Shown piece after piece: positions 24,813 through 37,502 of a DNA stretch of 64,000 nt; position 1 is the first letter of the stretch; each line of letters starts with the position of its first letter. The notes below the pieces were generated by a model that saw nothing but the letters and a program-made list of their open reading frames with translations, was not told the origin of the DNA and made no database searches. The translations under genes were made by a program, and so were the position numbers. The stretch is from Numida meleagris (taxonomy: Eukaryota; Chordata; Aves; Galliformes; Numididae): positions 6,261,814 through 6,325,813 of the forward strand of contig NC_034420.1 of assembly GCF_002078875.1 (NCBI RefSeq). The letters are read 5' to 3'.

Positions 24813-27800
24813 TCATCTGTTCAGTATGCACAAAAATAATTCTTTATTCTACACAGACAATTCAAAGTACCTATAGAAATCTGTGATTTGCAGCAGATTT
24901 TAAACAGAGAATGGGGCTGACTCAACTCTGAGCGTTATGAGTATGGAAATCAGATGGAGTGGGATTTTCAAAGTCTCAGGAAACATAAAAATCAAGCACG
25001 TAACCTGAATGTGTTCCAAACATACTGAAGCTCTCTTAAGATTTAGTTCTTTTATGAGGTATATTGTGGAGTGACTTGTACATGTCCTGTACGTAGCACT
25101 GGTGGTAAGAAGAACTGTCCAGTTTATAAATGCAAATACTTCCACCCTTGGAAGTCACTGTCAGTGAAATTTTTAGGTGCATGTTTATGACGATCCCACA
25201 GAATAATACCAAACCTCTGATGTTAGTGCCTTAGAGGAACTGAAAGGTTTAACCCTATTGTGATCAATGCAAATCCTCCTTTAACTTGTTCTCTGTCAGG
25301 TCTCTTTCCTACTTTGAGAGGATTCTCTCTCCAACTCTGGATTATTATTCTGTGCTGCTGTGATCTCCATTTGGATTCTTATTATCTGGTAGAATTTGTA
25401 TACAATATTTCTGCTCAAATTAAGGCATTACTCTGTGAAAACGTATCTTGAAATGGTGAACGATTTCCTCATAACATAGGTCAAGAAAACAAAGAGCTCT
25501 TGAAAGGACATATTTATAATATGAGTCATTGAGAATGTAATGAACTGCAAAGTCATGGTGCCTTGGAAGTCAGATTTCCCAAATTCATGTCTCATAATTA
25601 GAGAACAAGACCCTTCTTCCATTATTATTATCAGACATCATTTCTAATTTCACTAGATCTTTTCATAGCACTTACATTTCCTGAGTAATGCGCAAAACTC
25701 ACACTAGATTAGCATTGCCAGCTGATTTATTAAGTTCAGCCTTTATTCTAAATAATTTTTATCTCAGTAGGATAATGAAGATCCAAAATAATTAGTTCAT
25801 ACATTCAACTTTGCCAGTAAAAACAGTACATCTATCCCATCACAAAGAATATGTGTCGAAATGAATAAAATTGACTTAATGGGATGAAAGATAGGCAGCA
25901 ACCTGGTGTGGCCTGTTCTCCTGGCCATACGAGTTGCAAACTGAGATCTTTGTGTGCCTGAAAACTGCGGTATATGAATCTCATTAGAGATGAGGATTTC
26001 TGGGAATGGTTCACAGTTGAGATGATCGTTGCTCCCCAGCCTTCAGATCGGGCTGAAGGCACAGCTGAGAACCAGGCTAACAGTGATGCTGATCTCAGTA
26101 CTCTCTGTGACTTTTGGGATTTACAGCTGTTAACTCAAATTATTGTTATGTCATATCGTTATTATATCATATTCTAGCTGGTATTCTTTATTTGTTTTTA
26201 TACTTTGAAACAAATCTAAAAAAAGCCAATTAACTGGGATTAATTAGCTGTTGGTGGTAGGGATGAGTGGTTTGAGGCACAGGAGAAGGATTTCACATGC
26301 TTTTAGCTCCTAAGGTAAATCTACGCCTGCGTGCAGTGTCACCTTCTCAGCAAATGATAGTCTATTACTCTGTGTGCACATGGACCAACTTCCAGTTGTT
26401 TATGTTATTTATTCATGAACCTCAGATTACCTGAAATAAAGCTTAAGAAAGCTTATTTGTCTTGGAAAGACTTGTTTCATCCCTGCTATTCCATATCTGT
26501 CTGTTTTGGAGATTTTGTTTTGTTGCACCCATTCCCTCAGGGACATTCTTTGAGGAACCTCTGCATCAGAAAATAAAAGCTGTCGTGGAGGACTGCTAAG
26601 AGGAAAAGCTGAGGCAGACATTTTGCAGCATGAGGTGTGGGAAGCCAGTACAGGGCGGGCATAGTGCCCCATGCAGATGGCTCCTTCAGAGAGATTTACT
26701 TTCCTGGAATATGATGGATAATTCCAGATATGTACAAATTAAGTCAGTGGGCAATGAGAGTCTTTCCTATTCGTGGAGCGCTAGAATGGACTGCCTCTTT
26801 TAAGCCACTTCACTGGTAGACCATTGGCTCCGGACAATATATTACTCTAAATGTTTTTTGATGCAGATGTTCTCATTATTCGTGCTTCTCAGGTGTAAGA
26901 AGATTCTCCATCACTTCTGACAGTGGATTCATGCTTTATTTAATTCACTACTGGCTCCTGTGTTGTAGTCCTTCTGTCCATGATTTCTTGCCTGACCACT
27001 GAGGGGTGGGCTGGCAACTAGACACCTATGCACGTATCTCTTCCAGGCCATTGGCTCAGGTATGGCTGAAATCATTGTTATGGGTACGTTCAATGAGTCA
27101 TGTCACACTTTCTGTGCATGATTTCTCCCCCTGTCCTTCTGAGGAGGGGAAGTAAGAGAACAATGTGGTAGAGTCTAGCTGCCCATCAATTGCTAAAACC
27201 TCAGTCTCTTCTTGAACAAGTGCACATTAGCTGCTGAAGTGCCTTGGGTCTTCTCAGTATTAATGGATTACAAATTTATGTAACATATGTTACAAAAGCA
27301 GAGCACAATGGGAGCAGTTAAACAGGAATTAACCTATTTGAAGAGTTTGAAAGAGTTATTGGTGGCTGCAATCAATTCTGTGGCTGTTTAAAGCAGCATA
27401 TCGTTAGGCAACAATACTGTGTTAAATGGTGCTGCTGACAACAGTACATAAATCTCATTCTGAGGAAGGGAGTTTTAAGGTCTTCCTTTTCTTTTGCATA
27501 AACCTGACATTTTTTAGAATGTCCTGAAGGTGAGAAGGTGAGTAGCACAAGTGCAGCAGTGGGTGATGGATGGATAGCTATGAAGCCCACTGCCTACAGC
27601 CCAGTCATTCAGATGCTCAGTAGCAGTGGTGGCCAAGGAAGGTGGCAGCGCCAGGTTTGCAGTAGGTTTCCATTCTCTATTCATTTTGCCCACTGTCATA
27701 AACTCTGGCAATTGATTCCAAGGATGTTATGGAGCTGCTTGTGAATGGCAAGCTACAGAAATTTGAATATATATATCTTCAGGGTCTTTTAGTAATAATA

Positions 27801-30077
27801 TATATTTTACTTTTCTTTCATAACTGGTGAATCTATTTTTTTTTTTTTAATTTTCTGTGACTAAAATATACTGTGAAAATATAATCATTTTAGACTTGTA
27901 AGAAACAGTGTTGGTACTATATAAAAGGTATAAAAATATACTTGGGAGTACTGTGAAGTGTAAAACCAAGAATGCCAAAAAGAAAACTATCTCATACATA
28001 CGAAACACGCATTTGTGCTTGATAAGTAGAAATGAGTTGTTTCACAAAGCGTCACTTGTCTTTTTCTTCACAAGTGAAATGCATGTGGGTGACAGAAGCT
28101 TCACGGGTATGGTGTGAAATCCAGAAAGCTTTGAAACATTTGCTCTGAAAGAGGAAATCTTGCAACTCAGAAGGATGTAGCACAGAGTATATTTTGATAA
28201 TCCGATGTGTTAGCCAAGTGATTTCAGTGAGTTTATGTTGCCCAGATTACCTGTATGACCAGGCTGCGTTCCTGAGGTTAATCCTGCCTACATTGAACGG
28301 CAGCTTCTAATTAGACATAGAAATGAATGGGCTGTATTTCCAGGCGTTCCTATGCAAGGTACATAACTCCTGTCCTTGAGCAGGACACTCTGGAACATCA
28401 CACCACGTGTCTGTTTTCTCACTGTTGATCTGGCCAAGCCACAGGCAAGAAAAAGCTCTTATCTTTTTTACTCTTATTTCTTACAGTGTAACTAAACTGA
28501 AAATGGAGATGTTCTCAGTCTTCAATTTAGCAGATTAAACTGGTGTTCAATAATTTGAACTTCTGCCATCTCCTTTTTTGCCATTATTGCTCAGTCACCC
28601 TGAAGGCAATCAGTTGTTGTAGTAGAAGTTCTAGTCTTAGTGTTATGACTGACATTGTAAAATTATGTAGGAAAATATTACTGAAATAAATGGTGAACTT
28701 ATCTTTGTGCTATCCTTTACACAAGCAAATGCCTGCTATCCCACTGATCTGTGTTTGTATCAGGGAACCTGTGCTCAGTCAAGGTACAGTTTATTTACAT
28801 TCCTGGCAACATCTCAGCTCTATACAGTCTGCATGAGAAATTTCCTTTAGAGAAATCTGAAATAAGCTGCTACTAAAATGGAGTCTAGCTGTGACTTACA
28901 AGAAGTTACAGTATTTAAAATGCAAATTATTGAATTATGAATGTTTGGAATGTTTACGATGAGGGAAAAGAAGTGGTTTGTGCATTAGAATTCTAAACTT
29001 GTGCAAGCATTTATTGGAAATTCTTACCCACTTTCCTGACAATTATATATGCAAGCTCATACTTTCTCATTTCTTTGCTGGCACAAATCACACCTTTGTT
29101 AGGATTTTAAGATATGATGTTACACATTTTGTTATTAGAAAAAAATCTAGTACACGTTGATGAACGGGAAAATGAATATAAATGGTGTCACCTTTAACAA
29201 ATGCTTTCTCACATATAAAGCACTAGCTGCAGGATTTATGCAATCAAGCTTTTCCAATATAACGGTGTTTTTAACAAGATCTGAGGGTCTAAAATTGACA
29301 GAGTTGTAATTAAAGCTCTGCAGGCTGATATGCTGGTATTTATTCACCTCTGTCATTAAGTCTGCTCTACCACAAAGCTGAAGATACACACTCTGAAAAG
29401 CATTATTTTTTTTTCCAAAATCAAGTATATTTGTTCCAAATAGGGATACCAGCACTCAGGTCCTACAATGAGTGGTCAGCAAACAATAGAATGTACCCCA
29501 AAATGTTTCATCTGTCACTCTACTGAAGTGACCATTCACCTTAATTTTTTTTGTTGTGGTTTTTTTTTTCCATTATATTTATAAAGCTCTGATTAATGTT
29601 GTATCAAAGCCTATTAAATTAGATTTTGGTGTGTATTTGGTTTCTGCTGTATCAACAATGTTTTTTTAAGCCGAAATTCTATATTAAATAAAAAGAGAAC
29701 TCAGGACAACAGCCTTGAGGGAGTTTGTTGGCTTCGGTTATAAAGAAAAACAAAATAGCTAAGAACTGCTGGAATATTTTGTTTAACAAATGAGAACAAC
29801 TATACAGGAAATGGTATAATAGAACGTTAATGTAATTAGTCACATTACTACGTTACTATATCATTCGTAGCACAAATTATGCCATGCACGTTATTCTGTC
29901 TAAAACTTAAAGGGCAGATTGTTATAATTCAGTGCTTTATATCCCAACATATTTGATGATATGGCCTTGTACCTTACATAAGAAATATATGAGTTCAAGT
30001 AATATTAATAAAGAAGTTTGATAAGTATCTGAGTTAGTAGGAGGAATTAATGTTGCATGCTTTTTCTTTTTTTCCAG
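24813..30077. other. Non-coding DNA, no recognised gene or element
   Basis: About 5.3 kb of AT-rich unique DNA. Small structures seen: an 8-bp perfect hairpin (GCCTTCAG-ATCGGG-CTGAAGGC) at 26039-26060 and a 13-base T-run at 27836-27848. Frames of up to 102 codons (29147-29455, minus) are unrecognised. Confidence 0.5.
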
Positions 30078-30166
30078 ACATCTCCAGAAGACATGGAGAA
30101 CCTCACCTGGACTGCATACACCTGCATCAGAGTGTAGAATGGAAGACAGCATTTTGCAGATTATCA
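30078..30166 (+). other. Weak candidate exon
   Basis: A strong pyrimidine tract and AG (TTTTTCTTTTTTTCCAG, ending 30077) is followed 89 bases later by a donor-like GTAAGG (30167). One frame (starting at 30079) stays open across the segment. The donor has A rather than G at the last exon base, and such pairs arise often by chance, so this is only a candidate, coding or non-coding. Confidence 0.12.
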
Positions 30167-31756
30167 GTAAGGTACTTATAAATTTAAGATAGAAAATGGT
30201 TTCAACAGAAAAAAAAGGCAACACTATTTATTTTCCCTTATTATCCAGAGGCTCTCAGCCTTTGATATCTGAACAAAAATAATGTTTATAATTTTATTAC
30301 ATTTTTTAATCTAATCTTTCTGTAACTTTCTACCCTGCCATCTCCTTCCCTAGTTTGCAGAAACATATTTTCTCTATTATACCTGTTTCCTTATTCAGCA
30401 CAGATAATCATTTTTCATGTAGTCATCTAACTTCATTTATATTAGGAATTAATAAAATATACCTCTAGGCTGTATTCTCAGTAGCTAGAACAAAAAAAGA
30501 GACTTACTTCAGCTCCTAATGAATCATTCCTTGTTTGGGGAAATGCACAGTACAGTTCACTGAAATTCCATTAAAATATTACATATCCATTAAAACTGAA
30601 AGTGCAAGTGTATTATGTTTAAATGCAGAATAAGACAGAATGGGCATATAAAAAATGAAGGAGCACTTACAAAAATGATTGTACCTCTTTCAAAAATTCT
30701 AAGGCTTACTTTGGAAGAATTCCAAATGTTGTGACTGACCACAATCACCTCTTAATTTTCAGTACTGTGGCTTGTCATAGTCATTGTACTATTGTATCCT
30801 GAGTAGCATATCACCGTTGATTCTTTTGCATGGTCATTTATGCTCCAAATTTATCATTTCAGTGTTATTTATAACTTATTTGTGTATCTACACAGCCCAA
30901 GTTATCTTAGTATATATTTTTAAGATTTAAAAATCATATTTGTCCTGAAATATCAGTTCTACATTTTTTCCCATTTGCAAGCCTCAAACCAGTTACTTAT
31001 ATTTCTGTGCATTCATTTTTAGCTTTTCCTTTTATAATAAATAGTACAGATATGTAATTAGCTGAAACTCACCTGGATATACTGCTAAGACTTAAACTTG
31101 CCATTCCATATGATGATGGCTTTCTTTTAGAATTGGATACCTAGTCTTTGCTCAAAGTGAAGTCTTTGACAAAACAAATGTAATAATTTGAACACTGCCA
31201 TTCAATTTCCCAGTCCCTTACAGCTGCTTAGAACATTTTTGATGACTTTGAGAAAGGGAGAGAGAAGGAAAGAGAAGGGACAGAATGCTGATCAGTTAGG
31301 GGAAAAAAAAAATAAAAATTGTGTAATAAAGCTGGGTTTGACAAATTTCCTTACCTGAAAATGCAACGAAGTTTTTGTGGTTTGGTTTGGTTTGGTTTTA
31401 AACCAAATTTTTGGTTTTTACCTGGATTAAAAGGTACAGTATAAGGTGAGTAATGGAGGATGAGAAATTGAGAAGGCTCACCATGAAGCTTGCCAGAACC
31501 CAGTAAAATGGAGAGACGGAAGACTGGATCACATTAAAATTTATGCACAAAGCAGTTGCATGGAAGGAAGTGTATTTTAATCTTCGTTTAATTCTGGAAA
31601 GTGTAAAGTTTACTGTTATACATTGCTGAGATACTGAGGAGTAACACCAGACGCTTTGGGGATTTCTGAGAAGAAAGCTTATGAATCATAAAAGTTAGTT
31701 GTCATTTCTTGCTGGCAGATACGTAAGTGCCTACAGTATGTTTAAAAAAATATAGA
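30167..31756. other. Non-coding DNA with a (GGTTT)n run
   Basis: Unique AT-rich sequence. A GGTTT repeat at 31379-31398 is followed by its inverted form (AAACCAAA), giving a small palindrome at about 31391-31406. Confidence 0.5.
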
Positions 31757-33505
31757 AGCCCAGGAATTCTTGGCTGTGGAAAACTGGGCCCAGTGCTCAA
31801 GCTTCTCTAGGTCTCACTGAATGGCATTTCTTCTCTCAGGGGTACTGACCACACCATACCACTTGGCGTCATCAGCAAACATGCTGAGGGTGTACTCAGT
31901 CCCACTGTCGATGTTATTGGTGAAGATATTAATGAACATTGGTCCTGTTATCGACCCTTGAGGGACATTGCTCATCACTCATCTCCATCTTGACATTGCA
32001 CCATTGACCACCACTCCTTGGCTACAAACTTGCAACCAGTTCCTCGTCCATTGAACAATCCATCCATCAAATCCATATCTTTCCAATTTGGAGAGAAGTG
32101 TCAAAGGCCTTACTGAAAACCAGATAGATGACATCAGCGTCTCTTCTCGCATCTATTGATGCAGTTACGCCATCATAAAAGGCCACTAGATTGGTCAGGC
32201 AGGACTTGCCCTTGATGAAGCAATGCTGGTTATCCCATGTCATCTCCCTCTCTTCCATACGCCTTAGCAGAGCTTTCAGGAGCTTCTGCTTCATGATCTT
32301 CCCCAGCACTGAGGTGAAGCTAGCAGGTTGGTAGTTCCCTGAGTCTTCCTTTTTACCTTTCCCAAAATGGGTGCGATTTTGCCTTTTTTTCGAGTCTCCA
32401 GGGACTTCACCTGACCACTATGACATTTCAAATATTGAGAGTGATCTGGCAAATGCATCAGCTAGTTCCCTCAGGACTCCAGTATGCATCTCATCAAGAC
32501 CCATAGACTTACAGATGTTCAGATTCCTCAGGTGGTTGCAAACCTGATCTTCACTTACAGTGGGAAGGACATTGATCCCTTACTCCTGGCCTCCTGAACC
32601 ATTTGTCTGTGGGCTGTGTATAGAGCAGTACCCATTGAAGACTGAGGCAAATAAGTTGTTGAGTACCTCAGCCTTCTCCTTGTCCATTTACTGGCCTGCC
32701 TGTATTGCTCACTAGGGGGGTACACCTTTTAAGAGTTCCCTTTTCTTGTTGATGTACCTGTGAAAGCCTTTCTTATTCTTCTTTGCACCCCTTGCCAAAT
32801 CCAGTTCCAGTTGGGCCTTGGCCTTCCTGACCCCATCTTTACACAGCCTAGCAGCATCCCTATAATATTCCCCAGTTACCTGTCCCTGCTTCTGCTGCCT
32901 GCGCATTTTCTTCTGCTCTGCAGTTTGACAAGCAGGTCCCAGTTCATCCATGCTGGTCTCTTGCCTTCTTTTCCTGTCTTCATACATCTGGGGATGGAGA
33001 GCTTTTGTGACCAAAGGAAAGCTTCCTTTAGGGTCTGCCAGCTCTCCTCTGCTCCTTTGTCCTTGAGGACAGATTCACAGGTGGTTTTGTTGACTAATTT
33101 CCTGAAGAGCTGAAAGTTAGCTTTTCTAAAATTAAGTAACTTAATTGTACTATTTGTCTGTCTGATATTCCTCAGGAGTGTAAATTCCATCCTTGCATGG
33201 TCACTACGGTCTATGCAGACTCGAATCCTGATATCATCAATCAGTTCACTTGTGTTGGTGAGCAACGGATGCAGCACTGCATTCCCCTGGTGAGGCTGTC
33301 TGTTAGATGGCTCAGGAAGTTATCCTTGATGTATTCCAGGAGCCTCTTGGACCACATACAGTTCGCCATGCTACTTTTCCAGCAGATGTCAGAGTGGTTG
33401 AAGTTCCAGCAGAACAAGAGCCTGTGATTGCAAGCCTTCTGTAGCTGGAAGAAGAAGGCTCATCAAAAGCCTTGATCAGGTGGCCTTTAGTAGACACTAG
33501 TAGTG
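31757..33505 (-). mobile_element. CR1 LINE ORF2 fragment: endonuclease end, linker, reverse transcriptase
   Basis: About 1.75 kb of CR1 ORF2 on the minus strand, the largest coding relic here. In order along the element: YRPPDQ-like and CWNFNHSDICW-like endonuclease residues near 33500-33370; the SDHARMEF motif (33182-33205) that ends the APE endonuclease and holds its catalytic His; the basic linker (for example RKAKAQLELDLARG and KGFHRYINKKRE, 32712-33014); and reverse transcriptase motifs [24 protein letters not shown] (about 32097-32117), VPQGS (31952-31966) and catalytic FADD (31868-31879). Beyond that comes GVVSTPERR, and similarity stops near 31757. Several stops and frame changes make it dead. 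Oddly, the 3' end is missing as well as the 5' end, whereas CR1 copies normally keep the 3' end. Confidence 0.93.
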
Positions 33506-34034
33506 ACTAAGGCCTGGGTACTCACAAGTGTGGGACAAAATAGGGAGGTAAATCACTGTTGGCTGATGACAGATAAAATAGGACACATCCAAAACCACTG
33601 CACTCCTAACAAGAATCATGCAAGCGTGGGGTAGGGCTTGAAAATTGGTGTCCCTTGTCCTCCATGTCACTGCCAGCAATCCTGACCACAGCACAACAGA
33701 TCTGGGGGTCATAGTGCCTGCACGCTTGGCAGGCTGCTCACCTCCATCTTAGTACTTGTGAATGTGAGTATTAGAGGCTCAAATCAGATGTGTTTTAAAG
33801 TGACTCCTTCCTTCTTAAGTCCTGCATGGAGGTAGATGGTTTTGCAGTGTTATTTCCTACAGTGCGATTTGACTTTGTTACGTTTTCAGTTTTTAAAGGA
33901 TATGTACAATGCAATAAGTGGTTCATATGCTGCTGATCCATACAAATGAGTTTCTATCCCCCAACTCATGCTGTGAGAATGGAAGTATTGGGGCATTCTC
34001 TCTGGCATTTCCCTCCCTAAGACTGTGAGCAGTG
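33506..34034. other. Unassigned DNA flanking the CR1 fragment
   Basis: Moderately GC-rich at 33540-33740, perhaps a further, unidentified repeat; its reverse complement did not read as CR1 endonuclease. The rest is unremarkable. Confidence 0.4.
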
Positions 34035-34400
34035 GTGAGATTAGTGCAGGGGATGAGAGGGGAAGGGGGGGGTCACCACCTCACCTCACCTCCCTCCAGG
34101 GGCTGAGCCCTGGGCCCCTCTGTGGGCTGTGAGGGAGCCATGGGGATTGACAGCTTTTGCCTGGAGCTGCAAAATCATCTAATTCCCTCTTCTCCTCAGG
34201 GTCCCTGGAGGAATGTCTGCAGGAGAGGACCCATCATTGGTGGGCCATGGTTTCCAGAGTACTCCCTGTCAGCCAGTGGTGTGCCCACCACAAAGCAGCA
34301 GGTGCCAGGCATGAGGGAGGAGGGTGAGTGAGAACAAAGTACATGCATGTCCACTGGGAAGGGGTAAGCAAGGCAGCCCAGCCCAGGCATGGGCCACATC
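34035..34400. other. GC-rich patch with G-run cluster
   Basis: This stretch is clearly richer in G and C than its surroundings. It opens with G-runs of 4, 4 and 8 (34049-34052, 34059-34062, 34065-34072), able to form a G-quadruplex on the plus strand. It also holds CT-rich blocks and the exon-like segment at 34200-34323. CpG dinucleotides are few, so it is not a classical CpG island. It could be an exon with flanking intron or a repeat I do not recognise. Confidence 0.5.
34200..34323 (+). other. Best candidate exon of the window
   Basis: The segment is preceded by a good acceptor (TTCCCTCTTCTCCTCAG ending at 34199) and followed by a consensus donor (AGG then GTGAGT at 34324). Its 124 bases are open in the frame beginning at 34200, encoding a Gly/Pro-rich piece (for example RGPIIGGPWFPEYSLSASG) that I do not recognise. 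The same frame is open back to an ATG at 34122. Opposite-strand frames are also open through much of the region, as GC-rich DNA tends to be, so the frame is weak evidence. It could equally be an exon of a long non-coding RNA or a chance pairing of splice sites. Confidence 0.25.
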
Positions 34401-37400
34401 TTGGAGAATATTTGTCCATGTACTGCTCATACACTGAATAGCAGGAGATGTTTGAAGTTTGTTCAAGGAAAAAACATTCAGGTTTAATTAATTCAATGCA
34501 TGATAAAAAAATATGAAATAATCTTCTGCATATTCTTTGTTCTGGAGAAAAAATTTGGTTGTAATTTTGAAAACGTGGTTTATTTAACACAAGACTTTGG
34601 TATTTTTATGTGACTGTTGAATCAAATGTGCTAAAGTTGGAAATCTAAAGGTTTCAAATAATTCATTTTAATTACTGAAGCATCACTTAATCAAAATAAT
34701 CTTCCATGGTAATAATTATCATTGTCAGTCCTTTTCTAACACATACTTAAATATTTCATGTATTAATATCAAACTTGATTACCATACTTCCTGAGAGCTA
34801 CAAGCTGCTGCATTGCAGTTGCTGAGGTAGTGCTATCTGAACAGCTCAAAATGAGCTCATTTGGGTACTGGAAGCCAGCAAAACACTGGAAACACAGCGG
34901 TTTGTTTGGGTTAATATAACCTATTAAGAAGCATGATAAATTAGTCTCTATGGAATTTCTTGCTATCGCAGTTTGACTGCTTCTGGAACCTGAGGTAGAG
35001 CATTTTATTTTGGCTGGCGAGCTGCAATGATAATGTATCTCATAAATTTCGAGTCTGGAATAATTCCTCAAGAAATAACAGAGCTGTTTAGCTGTAAAGA
35101 CAAAATAAACAGTTGAATTGAGGAACCCATTGAGTTTTGCTAAGATTCTCGGAGAAGAGCATTGAAACAACTCTGAAATGAGCCCATTTTCAAAGCAGAG
35201 GCAATATTTGATTTATGACAATAACTACTTCTCCTATCTTCGATCCCACTTGGAGCCTCATCTGGAGGGTAGCACAGCTTCAAGGCTCTGGGGCCTTCAG
35301 AAAGGGGTGCCAGTGTCCCTGGGTAGTGCAAACAATAAATTGAATTCTGGTCTTGTTTGTAAAAGCTGCTGAAGTTTGTAAAAATTGAGGTTATTAGGGA
35401 CCAGAGGTAACTATATTAATAGCAGGGAAAGTTAATTCTCACCACGGTAACGCAGAACAGGTTACTGATGTCAACAAAATAGACTCGTATGAAAACAGAG
35501 TCCAAACAACTTACATTCTTGTTATTGAAACATTATAGAAATATCTGGTGTGTCATGCTCCTTCTGAAAGTTTCCTCAGAACCTCTCAGAACCCAACCTG
35601 CTTCCCTGTACTGTCTCTTATTTTGACTTTTTCTATCTCCTTTGCATGTATGAAGTGGTCAGCAGTCCGCCTCCCGCTCTGTTGGGCAGACTGAATCTCA
35701 ATTTTTGACACAAACCTGAATTTGTGTGAATTTTTCACTAATCTTTATTCACATAATTTTATCCAGTCATAGTCTTAGGCCATTCACAAATTGCTGGAAA
35801 CACAAGCCAAGTTTTTACTGAACAGTCTCCTTGGTGCCAGATGTGGTCCTTTCACCGTACTGGTGTCCAGCAGCAATAATTAACTGGCATTTTGAGAGCT
35901 AGGGGAAAAGTAAGGGTAAAATTCTGAGTTTATTGTTTTAAGTAGAACTTAGGTTACAGCATCATTTCTGTCAGTCCTGGAGCTCATACCCAGTGGCTTT
36001 CATTGTACTGAGCATGTTGTGGTTCTGTTTTGTTCCTCCAGGCAGTAAGAGCTCAGCATGAGATATTCTTCTTGTTGTTTTCTTTTGTAACGTTTGGTAG
36101 CATTTTGTTCTGCAGAGTCTGAAATGAAAGGCAGATTTGACTGTTTTGGACTCCCACTGGAGCTTAAATGTGTTTTCATCAAGTTTGTTTACGAAGTACT
36201 TTCACAACTATAACCTTCTTTTATGATGACTTCCTTGTTTTACGTATGCGAAAGTATTTTTATGTTTTGTGTATCTCTTTCCTAATCCTAAACAATATAT
36301 TTTGGTGCCACAACAATGTATTTTCCTATCTGCACATAAAGTTAACAAGAATTGTCATACAGCTTACTTCTGTATACCTGTTAACAAGACATACCGTTTT
36401 TATGAAGTACAGGTTTACTGCTTGGAGCAATACATACGCACTCAGGAGTTAAGATATAACATTATCCAATCTATCCTAAGCATCAGAAAATAAAATCTTC
36501 TATTAATATCAGAGACCATATGAATATGTGTTAATACTAAACCTCAATGCTGAATTATTATTTTTTTCAATAACTCAAGCAAGGCAAAAGGTTCAGTATT
36601 ATGATTTCCCAGTTAATGACAAAAATCAGTTTTGATCATACTGTTACAAAAGTAGATTGTGTTTAAGTAGGCAATGAAACACTCTGGTCTCTGTGATTTT
36701 TTTTAGCTGAGAAGATGGACAAAAGCAACTACATTTCTTGAGTAGACTGCAATGTAACATTTCCATAGAGTGACCTTCCTGACTTAGAATAGAAATAGAA
36801 TACAAATTGATGGCATGAGCTCATTTAAAATTATATGTTGATCCTGAAGAAAGGAAACTTTGTTAAGAGGAATTAAGGTTGGGAAGAAAAAATACTAACC
36901 TTTTGGGAAAACACTACAGAACACCTGTGCCGCAGACGCATAATGATCTGGCATTAACTGCCCCTTAGAAGAAACATCAATGACCTAAAAACCTGGCAGT
37001 CTAAGTTTACAAAAAATTGCTAAAAATGTGACATTTTATTGGATATTGAAATATTGAAACCAAAAATAAGATTGTAAATAAGATATTTTTGATAATGTTA
37101 AATTATCTGGATACTGGAGTAGCAAGTCATGGCACTGGTAAAGCCCTAATCTTGTTATCGGTCACAGTTTGCTGACTGCTTACATGCATTGGAAATGACA
37201 GCGTTGCCCTTCATGTGAGAATGCAAAATTCATACATAGGCTGTATTGTCACTAAAGAGAGTGGTCTGGTATTATGTTGACTCATCTTCCTTTTTTTTTG
37301 TTTACTGTGTAATTGTAAAAACATTTAGAAACAATCTTTTAATGGTAAATAGCACAGAGGTGGCAGCATTCTCAGTAGTCTTCCACCCAGAAAGTCAATG

Positions 37401-37424
37401 AGCCGGGGCACTAAGCAGAAAATG
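34401..37424. other. Non-coding DNA, no recognised gene or element
   Basis: Unique AT-rich DNA. A 133-codon minus-strand frame (34769-35170) is cysteine- and serine-rich and unrecognised, with no supporting signal. Confidence 0.5.
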
Positions 37425-37502
37425 ATGAATGAAAGTTTGGAGATTGTCCTGGATGATCTCAGAAGGGTCTTACCTTCAACCTAAATGATTATGTGATGAG
37501 TG
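37425..37502 (+). mobile_element. Short CR1-like tail, plus strand
   Basis: GTCCTGGATGATCTCAGAAG, then GGGTCTTACCTTCAACCTAA and ATGATTATGTGATG, match the end of a CR1 element just before the terminal repeats. Only the final ~80 bases can be assigned. A related LTR tail is an alternative. Confidence 0.6.

Noticed and set aside
32760..33113. 117-codon plus-strand open frame
   Set aside because: It is antisense to the CR1 ORF2 linker region.
33506..33740. Extension of the CR1 endonuclease upstream
   Set aside because: The reverse complement does not show the expected endonuclease residues in any frame, so the element was ended near 33505.
34769..35170. 133-codon Cys/Ser-rich minus-strand frame
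   Set aside because: No recognisable motif spacing, no signal peptide and no gene context.
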